Assembly (NCBI RefSeq): GCF_024362345.1 | Contig: NZ_CP101505.1 | Span: 826,001 to 890,000 of the forward strand | Direction of reading: 5' to 3' | DNA length: 64,000 nt | DNA from: Polaribacter dokdonensis | GTDB taxonomy: Bacteria > Bacteroidota > Bacteroidia > Flavobacteriales > Flavobacteriaceae | Shown: piece after piece, positions 36,797-46,542 of the stretch | Position numbering within the stretch: the first letter of the stretch is position 1 | How the letters are laid out: each line of letters begins with the position of its first letter | Made by a program: the position numbers and the translations under genes | The notes under the pieces: model-generated | Databases searched by the model: none | The model's input: only the letters and a program-made list of their open reading frames with translations | Told to the model about the DNA's origin: nothing

Positions 36797-38071
36797 TTGA
36801 TACAAAAAAACAAAATTGCATCTATGTTCTCCTTAATAATTGCAGGAGAAGCTATTTTTTTATTACCCTTTATTTTAATGCGAGTTTTTAAGCCAGTAAT
36901 AAGAGATGCCTTTGTAATTTCTGATGCGCAAATTGGTGAAGCTCAAGCTTTATATGGCATTACTGCTGTATTTTCTTATTTTTTTGGTGGATTTATAGCT
37001 GATAAATATGAGCCTAGAAAGCTATTAACCTTATCACTAATCCTTACTGCCTTAGGTGGTTTTTGGATGACTTTAATTCCGACTATTAACGGTCTAAAAG
37101 CATTATATGCTTTTTGGGGAATATCAACTATTTTGCTTTTTTGGGCATCTTTAATAAAAGCAACCAGACAATGGGGAAATGAAAACAATCAAGGTATTTC
37201 TTTTGGCTTGTTAGATGGAGGAAGAGGCTTTTTTGCAGCTACAATTGCTTTATCTGGAGCAGGAATTCTAACCTTCTTCTTTCCTGAAAAAGGTGTGGAG
37301 ATTACATTTGAAAATAAGGTTGAAACCTTACAATATATTATTGGTTCAATCACTGCAATTGTATTTTTAATTGCACTGTTGGTATGGATTTTTATACCAA
37401 AAGGAAAATCAAAATTTGAAAACAGTAAAGAGTTTCAGTTTGATTTTAAAAAGGGATTTAACTTAATGAAACAGAAAAAAGTAATTTACCATTCAATTAT
37501 TATATTTTGTGCTTATTGCTCTTACAAATTAACAGGCGTTTATGGCACATATGCCAAAGATGTATGGAACTACAGTTTAGAAGAAGCTACTTATTTTGCT
37601 GTTCTAATTCAATATATAAGACCAATTGCTGCAATTTCTATTGGGTGGATTGCTGATAAATTTGTTCCATCAAAAATTATAATTCCTAGTTTTTCTTTAT
37701 TAATTCTAGCTTCTATTACTTTAGGGTTTGGCCTATTTAATTCATTACCAATTGTACTATCATTTAGCACATTTATACTTATGGCTTTAGGTACTTATTC
37801 TTTAAGAGGACTGTATTTTGCTATTATAGAAGAAACCAAAACACCAATTCAATTCACAGGTACCTTAGTTGGAATTATTTCTGTTGTTGGCTTTACTCCA
37901 GATATTTTTATGTCTTTATTTAATGGTTATATGTTAGGAGAAAATCCGACAGTAGTTGAATACCAGAATTTGTTTAGTGCATTTACAATAATACCAATCA
38001 TTGGTTTATTAGCTACAATTGGTTTTAGAAAAGTTATAAAAACTACTATTAACCAACAAATTAAGCATTAA
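36797..38071 (+). CDS. MFS transporter, GlpT-like organic anion carrier
   Basis: About 12 membrane helices in 424 residues. The loop 2-3 motif FGGFIADKYEPRKLL matches the major-facilitator signature (GxxxDRxGRR-like). The N-terminal half contains RVFKPVIRDAF, as in glycerol-3-phosphate/hexuronate-type carriers. The start is TTG at 36797; an ATG at 36824 (MFSLIIAGEAI) is equally plausible. A TATTTTTG box at 36756-36763 could serve a transcript of its own. Proximity to the FAD/Fe-S dehydrogenase suggests uptake of its substrate (for example lactate); no direct evidence. Confidence 0.85.
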   Translation: MIQKNKIASMFSLIIAGEAIFLLPFILMRVFKPVIRDAFVISDAQIGEAQALYGITAVFSYFFGGFIADKYEPRKLLTLSLILTALGGFWMTLIPTINGLKALYAFWGISTILLFWASLIKATRQWGNENNQGISFGLLDGGRGFFAATIALSGAGILTFFFPEKGVEITFENKVETLQYIIGSITAIVFLIALLVWIFIPKGKSKFENSKEFQFDFKKGFNLMKQKKVIYHSIIIFCAYCSYKLTGVYGTYAKDVWNYSLEEATYFAVLIQYIRPIAAISIGWIADKFVPSKIIIPSFSLLILASITLGFGLFNSLPIVLSFSTFILMALGTYSLRGLYFAIIEETKTPIQFTGTLVGIISVVGFTPDIFMSLFNGYMLGENPTVVEYQNLFSAFTIIPIIGLLATIGFRKVIKTTINQQIKH

Positions 38072-38212
38072 ACAAAATAAATTACAAAACAACGTAATTA
38101 CTGCAATACTCTTTGAAATTCCTTCACAAACTGAGTTTTAATCTTTCTTTAAGAGAGTTTTGTTAAAATTTAACTACTTTTGTTTAAGGATTAACTAAAA
38201 AACCTAAACACT

Positions 38213-38656
38213 ATGTCAAAGGAAAAAATTATCATAAAAAACGCAATATTAATAGTCTTAATGATTGGAGGATTCTTTCTTATTTCGAAAGCATTAGGCT
38301 TAGAAGGTAACCCATACTTAAGATTTCTAAATCTAATATTTGTTTTAATTGGTATTAGACAAGCGGTTAAAACAAATGTAGAAGTAAACAATGTAACTGG
38401 GTATGCTAAAAATGCAGGAGTTGCCTTTGGAACATCGATTATAGGGGTTTTATTATCTACATTAGGAGTTCTAATTTATATTGAATTTATTGATCCAGAA
38501 TTTTTAAGTACTATGAATAATTCATTTTTAATAGGTGGAGACGTATCTATTTTTGAATTGTTATTTACGCTTGTAATTGAAGGTATTGCCTCTTCTGTGG
38601 TTGGTTCTTTAATTGTTATGCAGTTTTACAAAAATCATGGAAAATCAGAAATTTAA
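38213..38656 (+). CDS. four-helix integral membrane protein, DUF4199-like
   Basis: A 147-residue protein with four hydrophobic segments (about 10-27, 36-52, 72-94 and 116-140) and short loops. The pattern VAFGTSIIGVLLSTLGVLIYIEFIDPEFL resembles the third helix and following loop of DUF4199 proteins, which are common and uncharacterised in Bacteroidetes; the assignment is tentative. It has a basic start (SKEKIIIKNA) and lies alone between the MFS gene and a bidirectional terminator. Confidence 0.65.
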   Translation: MSKEKIIIKNAILIVLMIGGFFLISKALGLEGNPYLRFLNLIFVLIGIRQAVKTNVEVNNVTGYAKNAGVAFGTSIIGVLLSTLGVLIYIEFIDPEFLSTMNNSFLIGGDVSIFELLFTLVIEGIASSVVGSLIVMQFYKNHGKSEI

Positions 38657-38673
38657 AAAAATATATTTCATAA

Positions 38674-38706
38674 AAAAAACACTCCTATTAGGAGTGTTTT
38701 TTTTTA
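38674..38706. terminator. bidirectional intrinsic terminator
   Basis: A stem of 7 GC-containing pairs (38680-38686 with 38690-38696) with an ATT loop, extended by A and T runs that pair and give a T tract on both strands. It serves the plus-strand membrane protein gene and the minus-strand OmpA-like gene. Confidence 0.9.
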
Positions 38707-38726
38707 TTTCAAATATTAGATACCCT

Positions 38727-39566
38727 TTAGTTTTCACTATTTAACAGTGCAAAAAACTTATTAATATTTGGTAGAATTACAATTCTCGTTCTTCTGTTTT
38801 TAGCTCTATTTTCAGATGATGTATTAGGCAATAAAGGCACTGTATCACCTCTTCCTGATGCTATTAGCCTATTACCATCAATCTTAAATTTGTTCTGTAA
38901 TAAACGAACAATTGATGTAGCTCTTTTTACGCTTAAATCCCAATTGTCTTGAACTGCTGCATTACTAATTGTTTGAGAGTCTGTATGCCCTTCAATCATA
39001 ATATCAATACTAGGTTCTGCCTCTGCTATATCAGCTATTTTGGTAATTAAGGAATAGGCACTTTCTTTAATTCTATAACTTCCAGTACTAAATAATAGTT
39101 TATCAGAAATAGAAATCATAACTACAGTTTCATCGATATCAATATCTAACTCATCTGAATTTAACAGTTCTGCTTCACCCAAAGTCTGTGAAATTATATT
39201 ATATGATAAAGCTAAATTTAAAGAGTCTTTTAATGTTTTTGCTTTAGCTAATTTTTCAGGATTAACCTTAGCTAAAGTAGCATTCATAATATCTCTTCCT
39301 TTTTTAGAAATTACAATATTATCGCTATTAACATCAAATTTTAGTTCGTTTTCTTCTTCTAAATTAGCATTGTCATCTTTAAGAGAGTTTATTCTGTCAT
39401 TATAAATTTCTACTCTTCTATTTATTTCCTCTTGTTTTAATTGCAATTTTTGAAGATTGCCTTTTGTATCTGTATATTTATTTTCTAACTCAACATATTT
39501 CTTCTTAGAAACACAAGAGGTTATCATTAACATACATAGTGATACTGGTAAAATTAAATTTCTCAT
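38727..39566 (-). CDS. OmpA-family lipoprotein
   Basis: The lipoprotein signal MRNLILPVSLCMLMITSC has the lipobox cysteine at 18. A coiled-coil region of about residues 25-80 follows (KYTDTKGNLQKLQLKQEEINRR and similar). The C-terminal OmpA peptidoglycan-binding domain (about 150-265) has IEGHTDSQTISNA, WDLSVKRATSIVRLL and the RRTRIVI ending. It probably tethers the outer membrane to peptidoglycan. The OmpA motif contains a short insertion after SQT compared with the canonical TDN-G form. Confidence 0.92.
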   Translation of the reverse strand: MRNLILPVSLCMLMITSCVSKKKYVELENKYTDTKGNLQKLQLKQEEINRRVEIYNDRINSLKDDNANLEEENELKFDVNSDNIVISKKGRDIMNATLAKVNPEKLAKAKTLKDSLNLALSYNIISQTLGEAELLNSDELDIDIDETVVMISISDKLLFSTGSYRIKESAYSLITKIADIAEAEPSIDIMIEGHTDSQTISNAAVQDNWDLSVKRATSIVRLLQNKFKIDGNRLIASGRGDTVPLLPNTSSENRAKNRRTRIVILPNINKFFALLNSEN

Positions 39567-39627
39567 TTCGTTTTATTTTTAGGAGAAATTAAATATACCT
39601 AAATTTAACTAAATGATAAATTCTAAT

Positions 39628-42264
39628 TTATTTTAACGAATTTAAACTACCAATTATGGTTTCAATTTTAGCTAAAGTATCTGCTTCTTTCTTACGTTCT
39701 AAAGTAATTACCTTTTCTGGAGCATTAGCTACAAAACGTTCATTAGACAATTTCTTTTGAATACCTACAAGAAAACCTTGAGCTCTTTTTAACTCTGCTG
39801 ATAGTTTTTCAATTTCAGCTTCAACATCAATATTTGCTGCAGAAATAGGTACAAAATATTCGTTAGATTTTACTCTAAATGAAGCTCCATCTACTTTCTC
39901 TGAAACATAACTAATAGATGATGTATTTGTCAGTTTCTGAATAATACCATCAAACTTTGTTGAAGAATTAGCGTTGTTAACAACAAACAATTCAACTGCA
40001 TCTTTAAAGGCGATATTTTTATCTTTTCTAATAGTTCTAATTCCAGAAATTACACCTGTTGTAAATTCAAAATCATTAATTATTGCTGAATCAAACTCTT
40101 TCTGAGCAGGATACTTAGCTACAATTAATGCTTCCTCTGATGTTCTTTCTGCTATAAATTGCCAAATTTCTTCTGTTAAGAAAGGCATAAATGGATGTAG
40201 TATTTTCAAGTTATTTTCTAAAACTTGAATTATAGCATCAAACGTAATTTTGTCTATTGGATGTTGATAAGCAGGTTTTACAATTTCTAATAACCAAGAA
40301 GAAAAATCATCATTGATTAATTTGTAAATAGCCATTAAAGCATCAGACAATCTGTATTTAGAAAAATGATCTTCTATTTCTACAATGGTTTTCTGAAATT
40401 TGGCTTCATACCAATCTAAACCAATTTTAGCAGTTTCTGGCTGAGCTAAACTTGTATCTACTTCCCAACCTTTAATTAAACGAAAAGCATTCCAGATTTT
40501 GTTAGCAAAACCTTTTCCTTGCTGACATAGATCTTCATCAAATAGTATATCATTTCCTGCAGGCGCACTTAATAATAATCCTACCCTTACTCCATCTGCA
40601 CCAAACTCTTCAATCAATTTTAAAGCATCAGGTGAGTTTCCTAAAGACTTAGACATTTTACGTCTTTGTTTATCTCTAACTAAACCTGTTAAATAAACAT
40701 TTTCAAAAGGTTTTTCATCTTTATATTCATAACCAGCAACAATCATTCTAGCTACCCAGAAAAATAAAATATCTGGTCCAGTAACTAAATCGTTGGTTGG
40801 ATAATAGTATTTAATTTCTTCGTTTTCAGGATTTCTGATCCCGTCAAAAACAGACATTGGCCATAACCAAGAAGAAAACCATGTATCTAAAGCATCTTCA
40901 TCTTGTTTTAAATCAGTTGTTTGTAAATCTGATTTTCCTGTTTTTTCTTTGGCTAGAACTAAAGCTTCTTCAATAGTTTCTGCAACTACAAAATCTTCTT
41001 TTCCATCTCCATAGAAAAAAGCAGGTATTTGTTGACCCCACCAAAGTTGACGAGAAATGTTCCAATCACGCACATTTTCCATCCAATGACGATATGTATT
41101 CTCGAACTTTTTTGGATATAAATTAATGTCTGTATCATCACCCAAAACTGCTTTAATTGCTGGTTTGGCTAATTCTTCCATCTTTAAAAACCATTGATCA
41201 GACAATCTTGGTTCTATAACAGCTTTTGTTCTTTCTGATGTACCTACTTTATTGGTATGCACTTCAGTTTTTACTAAAACACCATTTTCTTCTAATTCTT
41301 TGGCGATTTCTTTACGAACTACAAAACGATCTTTACCTTCATAATGCAGTCCAAAAGAGTTTAAAGAAGCGTCATCATTAAAAATATCAATAACTTCTAG
41401 TTGATGCTTATCACCTAAATTTTTATCATTTTCATCATGAGCAGGTGTTACTTTTAAACAACCTGTACCAAATTCTAAATCTACATATTCATCTTCTATA
41501 ATAGGAATTACTCTACCACATATAGGCACAATTGCTTTTTTCCCTTTTAAATACGTAAAACGTTCATCACTTGGATTAATACAAATTGCAGTATCTCCAA
41601 AAATGGTTTCTGGTCTTGTAGTTGCAATTGTTAAGGTATCTTCAGAACCTTCTATTTTATATTCCAAATAATATAAGTTTCCTTGTCTTTCTTCGTGAAT
41701 TACTTCTTCATCAGATAAGGTGGTTTTTGCTTCAGGATCCCAATTTACCATTCTGTAACCTCTGTAAATAAGCCCTTTGTTGTATAAATCAACAAATACT
41801 TTAATTACAGATTCAGACATTTCTGGATCCATGGTAAACGCAGTTCTTTCCCAATCACAAGAAGCTCCTAACTTTTTTAACTGTTCTAAAATTATTCCTC
41901 CATATTCATCTTTCCAATCAAATGCATGTTGCAAAAATTCTTCACGAGTTAAATCGCTTTTAGCAATTCCTTGTTCTTTTAATTTAGCTACAACTTTTGC
42001 TTCTGTTGCAATAGATGCATGGTCTGTACCTGGCACCCAACAAGCATTTTTACCTTGTAAACGTGCACGTCTAATTAATACATCTTGAATTGTATTGTTT
42101 AACATATGACCCATATGCAAAACTCCAGTAACATTTGGTGGAGGAATTACAATTGTATAAGGTTCTCTATCATCTGGAGTTGAATGAAAATAGTTATTTT
42201 TCATCCAATAAGAATACCACTTATCTTCTACCTTACTTGCATCATATTTAGATGGAATTGCCAT
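39628..42264 (-). CDS. valS: valyl-tRNA synthetase
   Basis: A class I aminoacyl-tRNA synthetase for valine. The HIGH motif reads HMGHMLNN, the KMSKS loop is KMSKSLGN, and the editing domain contains [22 protein letters not shown]-terminal coiled-coil arm ([14 protein letters not shown]) is present. I start at [17 protein letters not shown] (42264); a longer reading from TTG at 42297 would place its first codon inside the TATTTTTG -7 box at 42295-42302, which is not plausible. The 878-residue size is normal for ValS. Confidence 0.97.
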   Translation of the reverse strand: MAIPSKYDASKVEDKWYSYWMKNNYFHSTPDDREPYTIVIPPPNVTGVLHMGHMLNNTIQDVLIRRARLQGKNACWVPGTDHASIATEAKVVAKLKEQGIAKSDLTREEFLQHAFDWKDEYGGIILEQLKKLGASCDWERTAFTMDPEMSESVIKVFVDLYNKGLIYRGYRMVNWDPEAKTTLSDEEVIHEERQGNLYYLEYKIEGSEDTLTIATTRPETIFGDTAICINPSDERFTYLKGKKAIVPICGRVIPIIEDEYVDLEFGTGCLKVTPAHDENDKNLGDKHQLEVIDIFNDDASLNSFGLHYEGKDRFVVRKEIAKELEENGVLVKTEVHTNKVGTSERTKAVIEPRLSDQWFLKMEELAKPAIKAVLGDDTDINLYPKKFENTYRHWMENVRDWNISRQLWWGQQIPAFFYGDGKEDFVVAETIEEALVLAKEKTGKSDLQTTDLKQDEDALDTWFSSWLWPMSVFDGIRNPENEEIKYYYPTNDLVTGPDILFFWVARMIVAGYEYKDEKPFENVYLTGLVRDKQRRKMSKSLGNSPDALKLIEEFGADGVRVGLLLSAPAGNDILFDEDLCQQGKGFANKIWNAFRLIKGWEVDTSLAQPETAKIGLDWYEAKFQKTIVEIEDHFSKYRLSDALMAIYKLINDDFSSWLLEIVKPAYQHPIDKITFDAIIQVLENNLKILHPFMPFLTEEIWQFIAERTSEEALIVAKYPAQKEFDSAIINDFEFTTGVISGIRTIRKDKNIAFKDAVELFVVNNANSSTKFDGIIQKLTNTSSISYVSEKVDGASFRVKSNEYFVPISAANIDVEAEIEKLSAELKRAQGFLVGIQKKLSNERFVANAPEKVITLERKKEADTLAKIETIIGSLNSLK

Positions 42265-42294
42265 ACTTTGGAATCGTTTTTGATATATAGTTCG

Positions 42295-42302
42295 CAAAAA
42301 TA
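42295..42302 (-). promoter_or_regulatory. -7 box of valS
   Basis: TATTTTTG read on the minus strand, about 30 nt before the ATG at 42264. It overlaps the in-frame TTG at 42297, ruling that codon out as a start. No T-box or other leader structure fits in the short leader. Confidence 0.5.
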
Positions 42303-42388
42303 CAATTCTCTTTTTTGTAGAGAAAATTAGCCATTGATTTTTTAAAATAAAATATAAACCCTAATTTTACAGTATTAAACCCTTAGTT

Positions 42389-42796
42389 ATGAAAGTATTT
42401 GGATCATTTTTAATCGTTTTATTTATCTCTTTTTCAGCAAATTCTCAAGAATTTAAGTTTGAAAAAGAAACTATAGATTATGGTAAGGTAAATAAAGGTT
42501 CTAATGGAGAGCGTACTTTTGTTTTTACAAATGTGGGTGATGCTCCTTTAATTATTAAAAATGTGAGATCTACTTGTGGTTGTACAGTACCTAAAAAACC
42601 AGAGCAACCAATTATGCCAGGTGAAAAAGGAGAAATTAAAGTTTCTTATGATACCAATAGAGTTGGTGGCTTTTCTAAATCGATAAATATTTTTTCTAAT
42701 GCTAAAAATCCTAGAAAAGTAATTCGAATTAAAGGAATTGTAAACACAGGTGTTTCTATGGAGAAAGAAAAAAGTATTGTTTCTGATTCTCAGTAA
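42389..42796 (+). CDS. DUF1573 domain secreted protein
   Basis: It has a signal peptide (MKVFGSFLIVLFISFSANSQ) and an Ig-like DUF1573 domain with the characteristic YGKVNKGSNGERTFVFTNVGDAPLII, NVRSTCGCTVP (paired cysteines) and PGEKGEIKVSYDT. DUF1573 proteins are abundant and uncharacterised in Bacteroidetes envelopes; the fold is like an abnormal-spindle-type beta sandwich. Its stop codon is next to the stop codon of the convergent aspartyl-protease gene. Confidence 0.9.
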   Translation: MKVFGSFLIVLFISFSANSQEFKFEKETIDYGKVNKGSNGERTFVFTNVGDAPLIIKNVRSTCGCTVPKKPEQPIMPGEKGEIKVSYDTNRVGGFSKSINIFSNAKNPRKVIRIKGIVNTGVSMEKEKSIVSDSQ

Positions 42797-44134
42797 TTAA
42801 ATTTTTTTCTCTAAATAAAATTCATATTTAATTTTCTCTTCATTTCTTAAGACAGTAATACGTATTCTTTTATTGTCTCTTTCTTGAAATTTTTGATTGA
42901 TAATTTGTAATGTTAAATCAGCAGCATTTGAGTTATTTATTTTTAAAATAATATCGTCTTTTTGAATTCCTGCAATAGCTGCAGGTGAACCTTCCACAAC
43001 ATTTCTTATTTTAAATGATGGTTTAAATTTATAAGAAAAACTACTTATAAAATTAATGGTTTTACTGTTTTCTCTTCCTTTAGTCATTAGGTTTTCTACT
43101 AAAGTTTTTCTTTCTTTTACTAATTGTTTACCACTGTAAATAACATCTAAACCACTCATATTATAGTCAAAACCATTAGATAAAGAGCCGTTTTTTTTGA
43201 GCATTAACTTTTGATTCCCATAATCAAACCAAACAATGAATCGTTTTAAAATTCCTGCTCCAATACTTCCATTTCTGTCTTTAATAGTTCTTGCATTTTT
43301 TGTAGAAATAGAATCTAAAAAAGAAACTGTAGGTGAATTTACTTGGTGAGCACCCAAATTTATAGCAGGTATTCTACTCCTATTTCCATAAATAGTTCCA
43401 CTTAAGCCTTCTCCTAGAATATCTTTAAAAAATCGATTTGGTGTTTGAATATTATTTTTTGTGTTTTCAAATAACCAAAGAGCATCACTTCCACCTGTAT
43501 CTATTAAAAGCTTAACCTTTGTAAGTTTAGCTCCAACAGTATCTAGCTGAATTTCTGTATTGATATAAGGCTTTTTTCGATGAAAAGTAAGTGGAAAAAC
43601 TTCGCACTTTCTACATGTTTTTAATTGAACTTTAGAAGGATTATAAAAATGTATGTACTTTGTTTTATAATTAATTTTAACAATAAAATTCTTTAGTAAA
43701 TCATAACCTAAAATACCATGAATAGTTATACCCATTTTGCCTGATAAATCGAAATAATCTCTAAGAATCACATAAACAGATTCATCATTGCTTACAATAT
43801 TATCTATAGAAATTCGGTTATTTTTAGACATCAAGGCCTCAACAGCATCACCTTTACCTAATCCTTGAAGTTTAATTTTTTCTAAATTATTTAAACCTAA
43901 ACTATCATTTTTAGTAATGTTAAATAAAATGGTTTTGGTAACACCAGAATCTAAAATAAAAGACACCTTTTTATTATTTATTTTCAGAGGCAGAACAATA
44001 AGATTATTTATAAGTTTAAACTTAACACTTACCTTCTTCTTATTTCTGTTTGCAAACTGAAAACCTTCTTGCGCATCTATTTTGATGAACCAAAAAATTG
44101 ATAGAAGAATTAATATGAATTTTGTTTGTTTCAA
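42797..44134 (-). CDS. secreted two-lobed retropepsin-like aspartyl protease with C-terminal PDZ domain
   Basis: It has a signal peptide (residues 1-22) and two retropepsin-like lobes in one chain: lobe 1 with D62-S-G in FILDSGVTKT and lobe 2 with D212-T-G in LLIDTGGSDALW, each followed by the ILGYDLLKNF- or GSIGAGILKRF-type partner motif. A PDZ domain (about 365-440, VEGSPAAIAGIQKDDIILKINN) ends the protein. Retropepsins normally act as homodimers; here both halves are fused, with DSG replacing DTG in the first. The likely role is exported or periplasmic proteolysis; the substrate is unknown. Confidence 0.88.
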   Translation of the reverse strand: MKQTKFILILLSIFWFIKIDAQEGFQFANRNKKKVSVKFKLINNLIVLPLKINNKKVSFILDSGVTKTILFNITKNDSLGLNNLEKIKLQGLGKGDAVEALMSKNNRISIDNIVSNDESVYVILRDYFDLSGKMGITIHGILGYDLLKNFIVKINYKTKYIHFYNPSKVQLKTCRKCEVFPLTFHRKKPYINTEIQLDTVGAKLTKVKLLIDTGGSDALWLFENTKNNIQTPNRFFKDILGEGLSGTIYGNRSRIPAINLGAHQVNSPTVSFLDSISTKNARTIKDRNGSIGAGILKRFIVWFDYGNQKLMLKKNGSLSNGFDYNMSGLDVIYSGKQLVKERKTLVENLMTKGRENSKTINFISSFSYKFKPSFKIRNVVEGSPAAIAGIQKDDIILKINNSNAADLTLQIINQKFQERDNKRIRITVLRNEEKIKYEFYLEKKI

Positions 44135-44284
44135 GAGCTTCTTTTGCTTGTCTATTTAAATATACAAATTATGATTTGCTTTATTAAAAAAATCAGCAGG
44201 AAACCTTTTAAAGATTATGAAATTTAACAAGACTTTTAAAATTAATTTCGCAAATTTGCATGAAATTTTAAGTAAAAAATTATT

Positions 44285-45475
44285 ATGCCTTCAATATCTA
44301 TAAAAGGACTTCATATGCCAGAATCACCAATTAGAAAATTGGTGCCATTTGCAGAAAATGCGAAAAAGAGAGGAACTAAGGTTTACCATTTAAATATTGG
44401 TCAGCCAGATATTAAAACTCCTCAAATAGCTTTAGATGCTGTAAAAAATAATACTATAGAAACGTTATCTTATGCACGCTCTGAGGGTTCTGAAGAATAC
44501 AGAACTAAATTAGCTAATTACTATGCAAACCATAACATAAATGTAACTCCAGATAATCTTATAGTTACTACAGGTGGTTCTGAGGCTTTACTTTTTACAA
44601 TTGGCAGTATTACAGATGCAGGAGATGAAATTATTATACCTGAACCTTTTTACGCAAACTATAATGGTTTTTCAACGGCTTCTGGAGTAACTGTTGTGCC
44701 AGTTATCTCTAAAATTGAAGATAATTTTGCCTTACCAAAAATTGAAGATTTCGAAAAACTTATCACAAAAAATACAAAGGCAATTTTAATTTGTAATCCT
44801 GGTAATCCAACAGGATATATGTATTCTAAAGAAGAGCTTCAAAAATTAAAAGAAATCGTTTTAAAACATGATCTTTTTCTTATTGCTGATGAAGTTTATA
44901 GAGAATTTGCTTACGATGGTTTAGAGCATACCTCAATAATGGCTATAGAAGGTTTAGAAGAAAATGCTATTGTTATAGATTCTGTTTCTAAAAGATATAG
45001 CATGTGTGGAGCAAGAATTGGTTGTATCGTTTCTAAAAATGAAGCATTTATAGCTACAGCTATTAAGTTTGCACAAGCAAGACTAAGTCCACCAACTTAT
45101 GCATTAATAGCGAGTGAAGCAGCTTTAGATACACCTCAAAGTTATTTTGATGATGTGAAAGCAGAATATGTTGAAAGAAGAAATACTTTAGTTTCTGAAC
45201 TTCAAAAAATAGAAGGTGTTAAAGTGGCTAACCCAAAAGGTGCATTTTATTGTGTGGCTGAATTACCTGTAAATGATACAGATGATTTTGCTAAATGGAT
45301 GTTAGAAAGCTACAATTACAATAATGAAACTGTAATGGTTGCACCTGCAAGTGGATTTTATTCTACAGAAGGTGAAGGAAAAAACCAAATTAGAATGGCT
45401 TACGTTTTAAAGAAGGAAGATTTAATTAAATCTGTAGAAATTCTAAAAAATGCATTAGCAACTTATAGAGCATAA
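44285..45475 (+). CDS. class I/II PLP-dependent aminotransferase (aspartate-type)
   Basis: A fold-type I aminotransferase of 396 residues. It contains LNIGQPDIKTP, TTGGSEALLF, NPGNPTGYMY, the PLP-anchoring ADEVYREF, and SVSKRYSMCGARIG with the Schiff-base lysine. The family includes aspartate and aromatic aminotransferases; the substrate is not resolved. murB follows with no gap (TAA then TTG), so the two are co-transcribed, a pairing seen in other Flavobacteriaceae. Confidence 0.93.
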   Translation: MPSISIKGLHMPESPIRKLVPFAENAKKRGTKVYHLNIGQPDIKTPQIALDAVKNNTIETLSYARSEGSEEYRTKLANYYANHNINVTPDNLIVTTGGSEALLFTIGSITDAGDEIIIPEPFYANYNGFSTASGVTVVPVISKIEDNFALPKIEDFEKLITKNTKAILICNPGNPTGYMYSKEELQKLKEIVLKHDLFLIADEVYREFAYDGLEHTSIMAIEGLEENAIVIDSVSKRYSMCGARIGCIVSKNEAFIATAIKFAQARLSPPTYALIASEAALDTPQSYFDDVKAEYVERRNTLVSELQKIEGVKVANPKGAFYCVAELPVNDTDDFAKWMLESYNYNNETVMVAPASGFYSTEGEGKNQIRMAYVLKKEDLIKSVEILKNALATYRA

Positions 45476-46486
45476 TTGAAGATTCAAGATAACATATCAC
45501 TTAAAACATACAATACTTTTGGTATAGATGTAAATGCAAAACGATTTATTAGAGTAGATTCCGTTTACCAACTACAAGAACTATTAAAAGTTGAAAAAGA
45601 TGTTTTCTTAATTTCTGGAGGAAGCAACATGTTGCTTACAAAAGATATTGATAAGTTAGTTGTACATATTGATATTAAAGGAATTTCTATAGATAAAGAA
45701 GATGATAACTTTGTGTATCTTACTGTAAATGCTGGAGAAAACTGGCATGAATTTGTACTTTATTGCGTAGATCAGAATTATGGTGGTTTAGAAAATTTAT
45801 CCTTAATTCCTGGTAATGTGGGTACATGCCCTATTCAAAATATAGGAGCTTATGGAGTTGAAGTAAAAGATACCATTACCAAATTAGAGGCTATCAATAT
45901 AGAAACTACAAAATTGCATACGTTTTCTAATGATGATTGCAATTTTGGATATAGAAATTCAATATTTAAAAACAAAGTAAAAGGCGAATTTGTTATTACT
46001 TCTGTTGCTTTTAAATTGACAAAACAAAATCACAATTTGAATACTTCTTATGGAGCTATTGAAACTGAATTATCTTCCAAAAACATAATTAGCCCAAGTT
46101 TAAAAGACATCTCTAATGCTGTTATAGCCATAAGACAAACTAAACTTCCAGATCCTAAAGAGATAGGTAACAGTGGCAGTTTCTTTAAAAATCCAGTTAT
46201 AAGCAAATCAGCTTTTATAAATTTACAAAAAGAGTACCCTAACATACCTAGTTATACAATTTCTGAAAATGAAGTAAAAGTACCTGCAGGTTGGCTTATA
46301 GAAACAGCAGGTTTTAAAGGCAAACGTTGTGGAGATTATGGAGTACATGAAAAACAGGCGCTTGTTCTTGTAAATTACAATAATGCATCAGGTAAAGATA
46401 TTTATGCTCTTGCAGAAGAAATTAAAAAGCATATCCTAAATCAATTTAAAATTGATTTAGAGATTGAAGTGAATATTATAAAATAA
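45476..46486 (+). CDS. murB: UDP-N-acetylenolpyruvoylglucosamine reductase
   Basis: Reduces UDP-GlcNAc-enolpyruvate to UDP-MurNAc with FAD and NADPH in peptidoglycan synthesis. The family blocks are SLKTYNTFGIDV, ISGGSNMLLT, LSLIPGNVGTCPIQNIGAYG, the catalytic serine region NSGSFFKNP and the C-terminal glutamate region. It starts with TTG at 45476, directly after the aminotransferase stop codon; no closer ATG keeps the conserved N-terminus. This is a type I MurB (336 residues). Confidence 0.96.
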   Translation: MKIQDNISLKTYNTFGIDVNAKRFIRVDSVYQLQELLKVEKDVFLISGGSNMLLTKDIDKLVVHIDIKGISIDKEDDNFVYLTVNAGENWHEFVLYCVDQNYGGLENLSLIPGNVGTCPIQNIGAYGVEVKDTITKLEAINIETTKLHTFSNDDCNFGYRNSIFKNKVKGEFVITSVAFKLTKQNHNLNTSYGAIETELSSKNIISPSLKDISNAVIAIRQTKLPDPKEIGNSGSFFKNPVISKSAFINLQKEYPNIPSYTISENEVKVPAGWLIETAGFKGKRCGDYGVHEKQALVLVNYNNASGKDIYALAEEIKKHILNQFKIDLEIEVNIIK

Positions 46487-46512
46487 AAAACCTTGTAATA
46501 AATTACAAGGTT
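46481..46512 (-). terminator. intrinsic terminator of the SCO gene
   Basis: A perfect 11-bp stem (46489-46499 with 46502-46512) with a 2-nt loop and a T6 run when read on the minus strand. It lies about 31 nt after the SCO stop codon. On the plus strand it has no T run and would act weakly for murB. Confidence 0.85.
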
Positions 46513-46521
46513 CTTCTGAAA

Positions 46522-46537
46522 GTATTCCCCCAAATAC
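46522..46537 (-). ncRNA. GGGGG-loop hairpin in the 3' UTR of the SCO gene
   Basis: Read on the minus strand, GTATT pairs with AATAC around a TGGGGG loop, just after the SCO stop codon and just before the terminator. The same plan, with a TTGGGGGA loop and a terminator, is seen three times at 56405-56995. It could be a 3'-UTR-derived small RNA. Confidence 0.35.
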
Positions 46538-46542
46538 CAACA

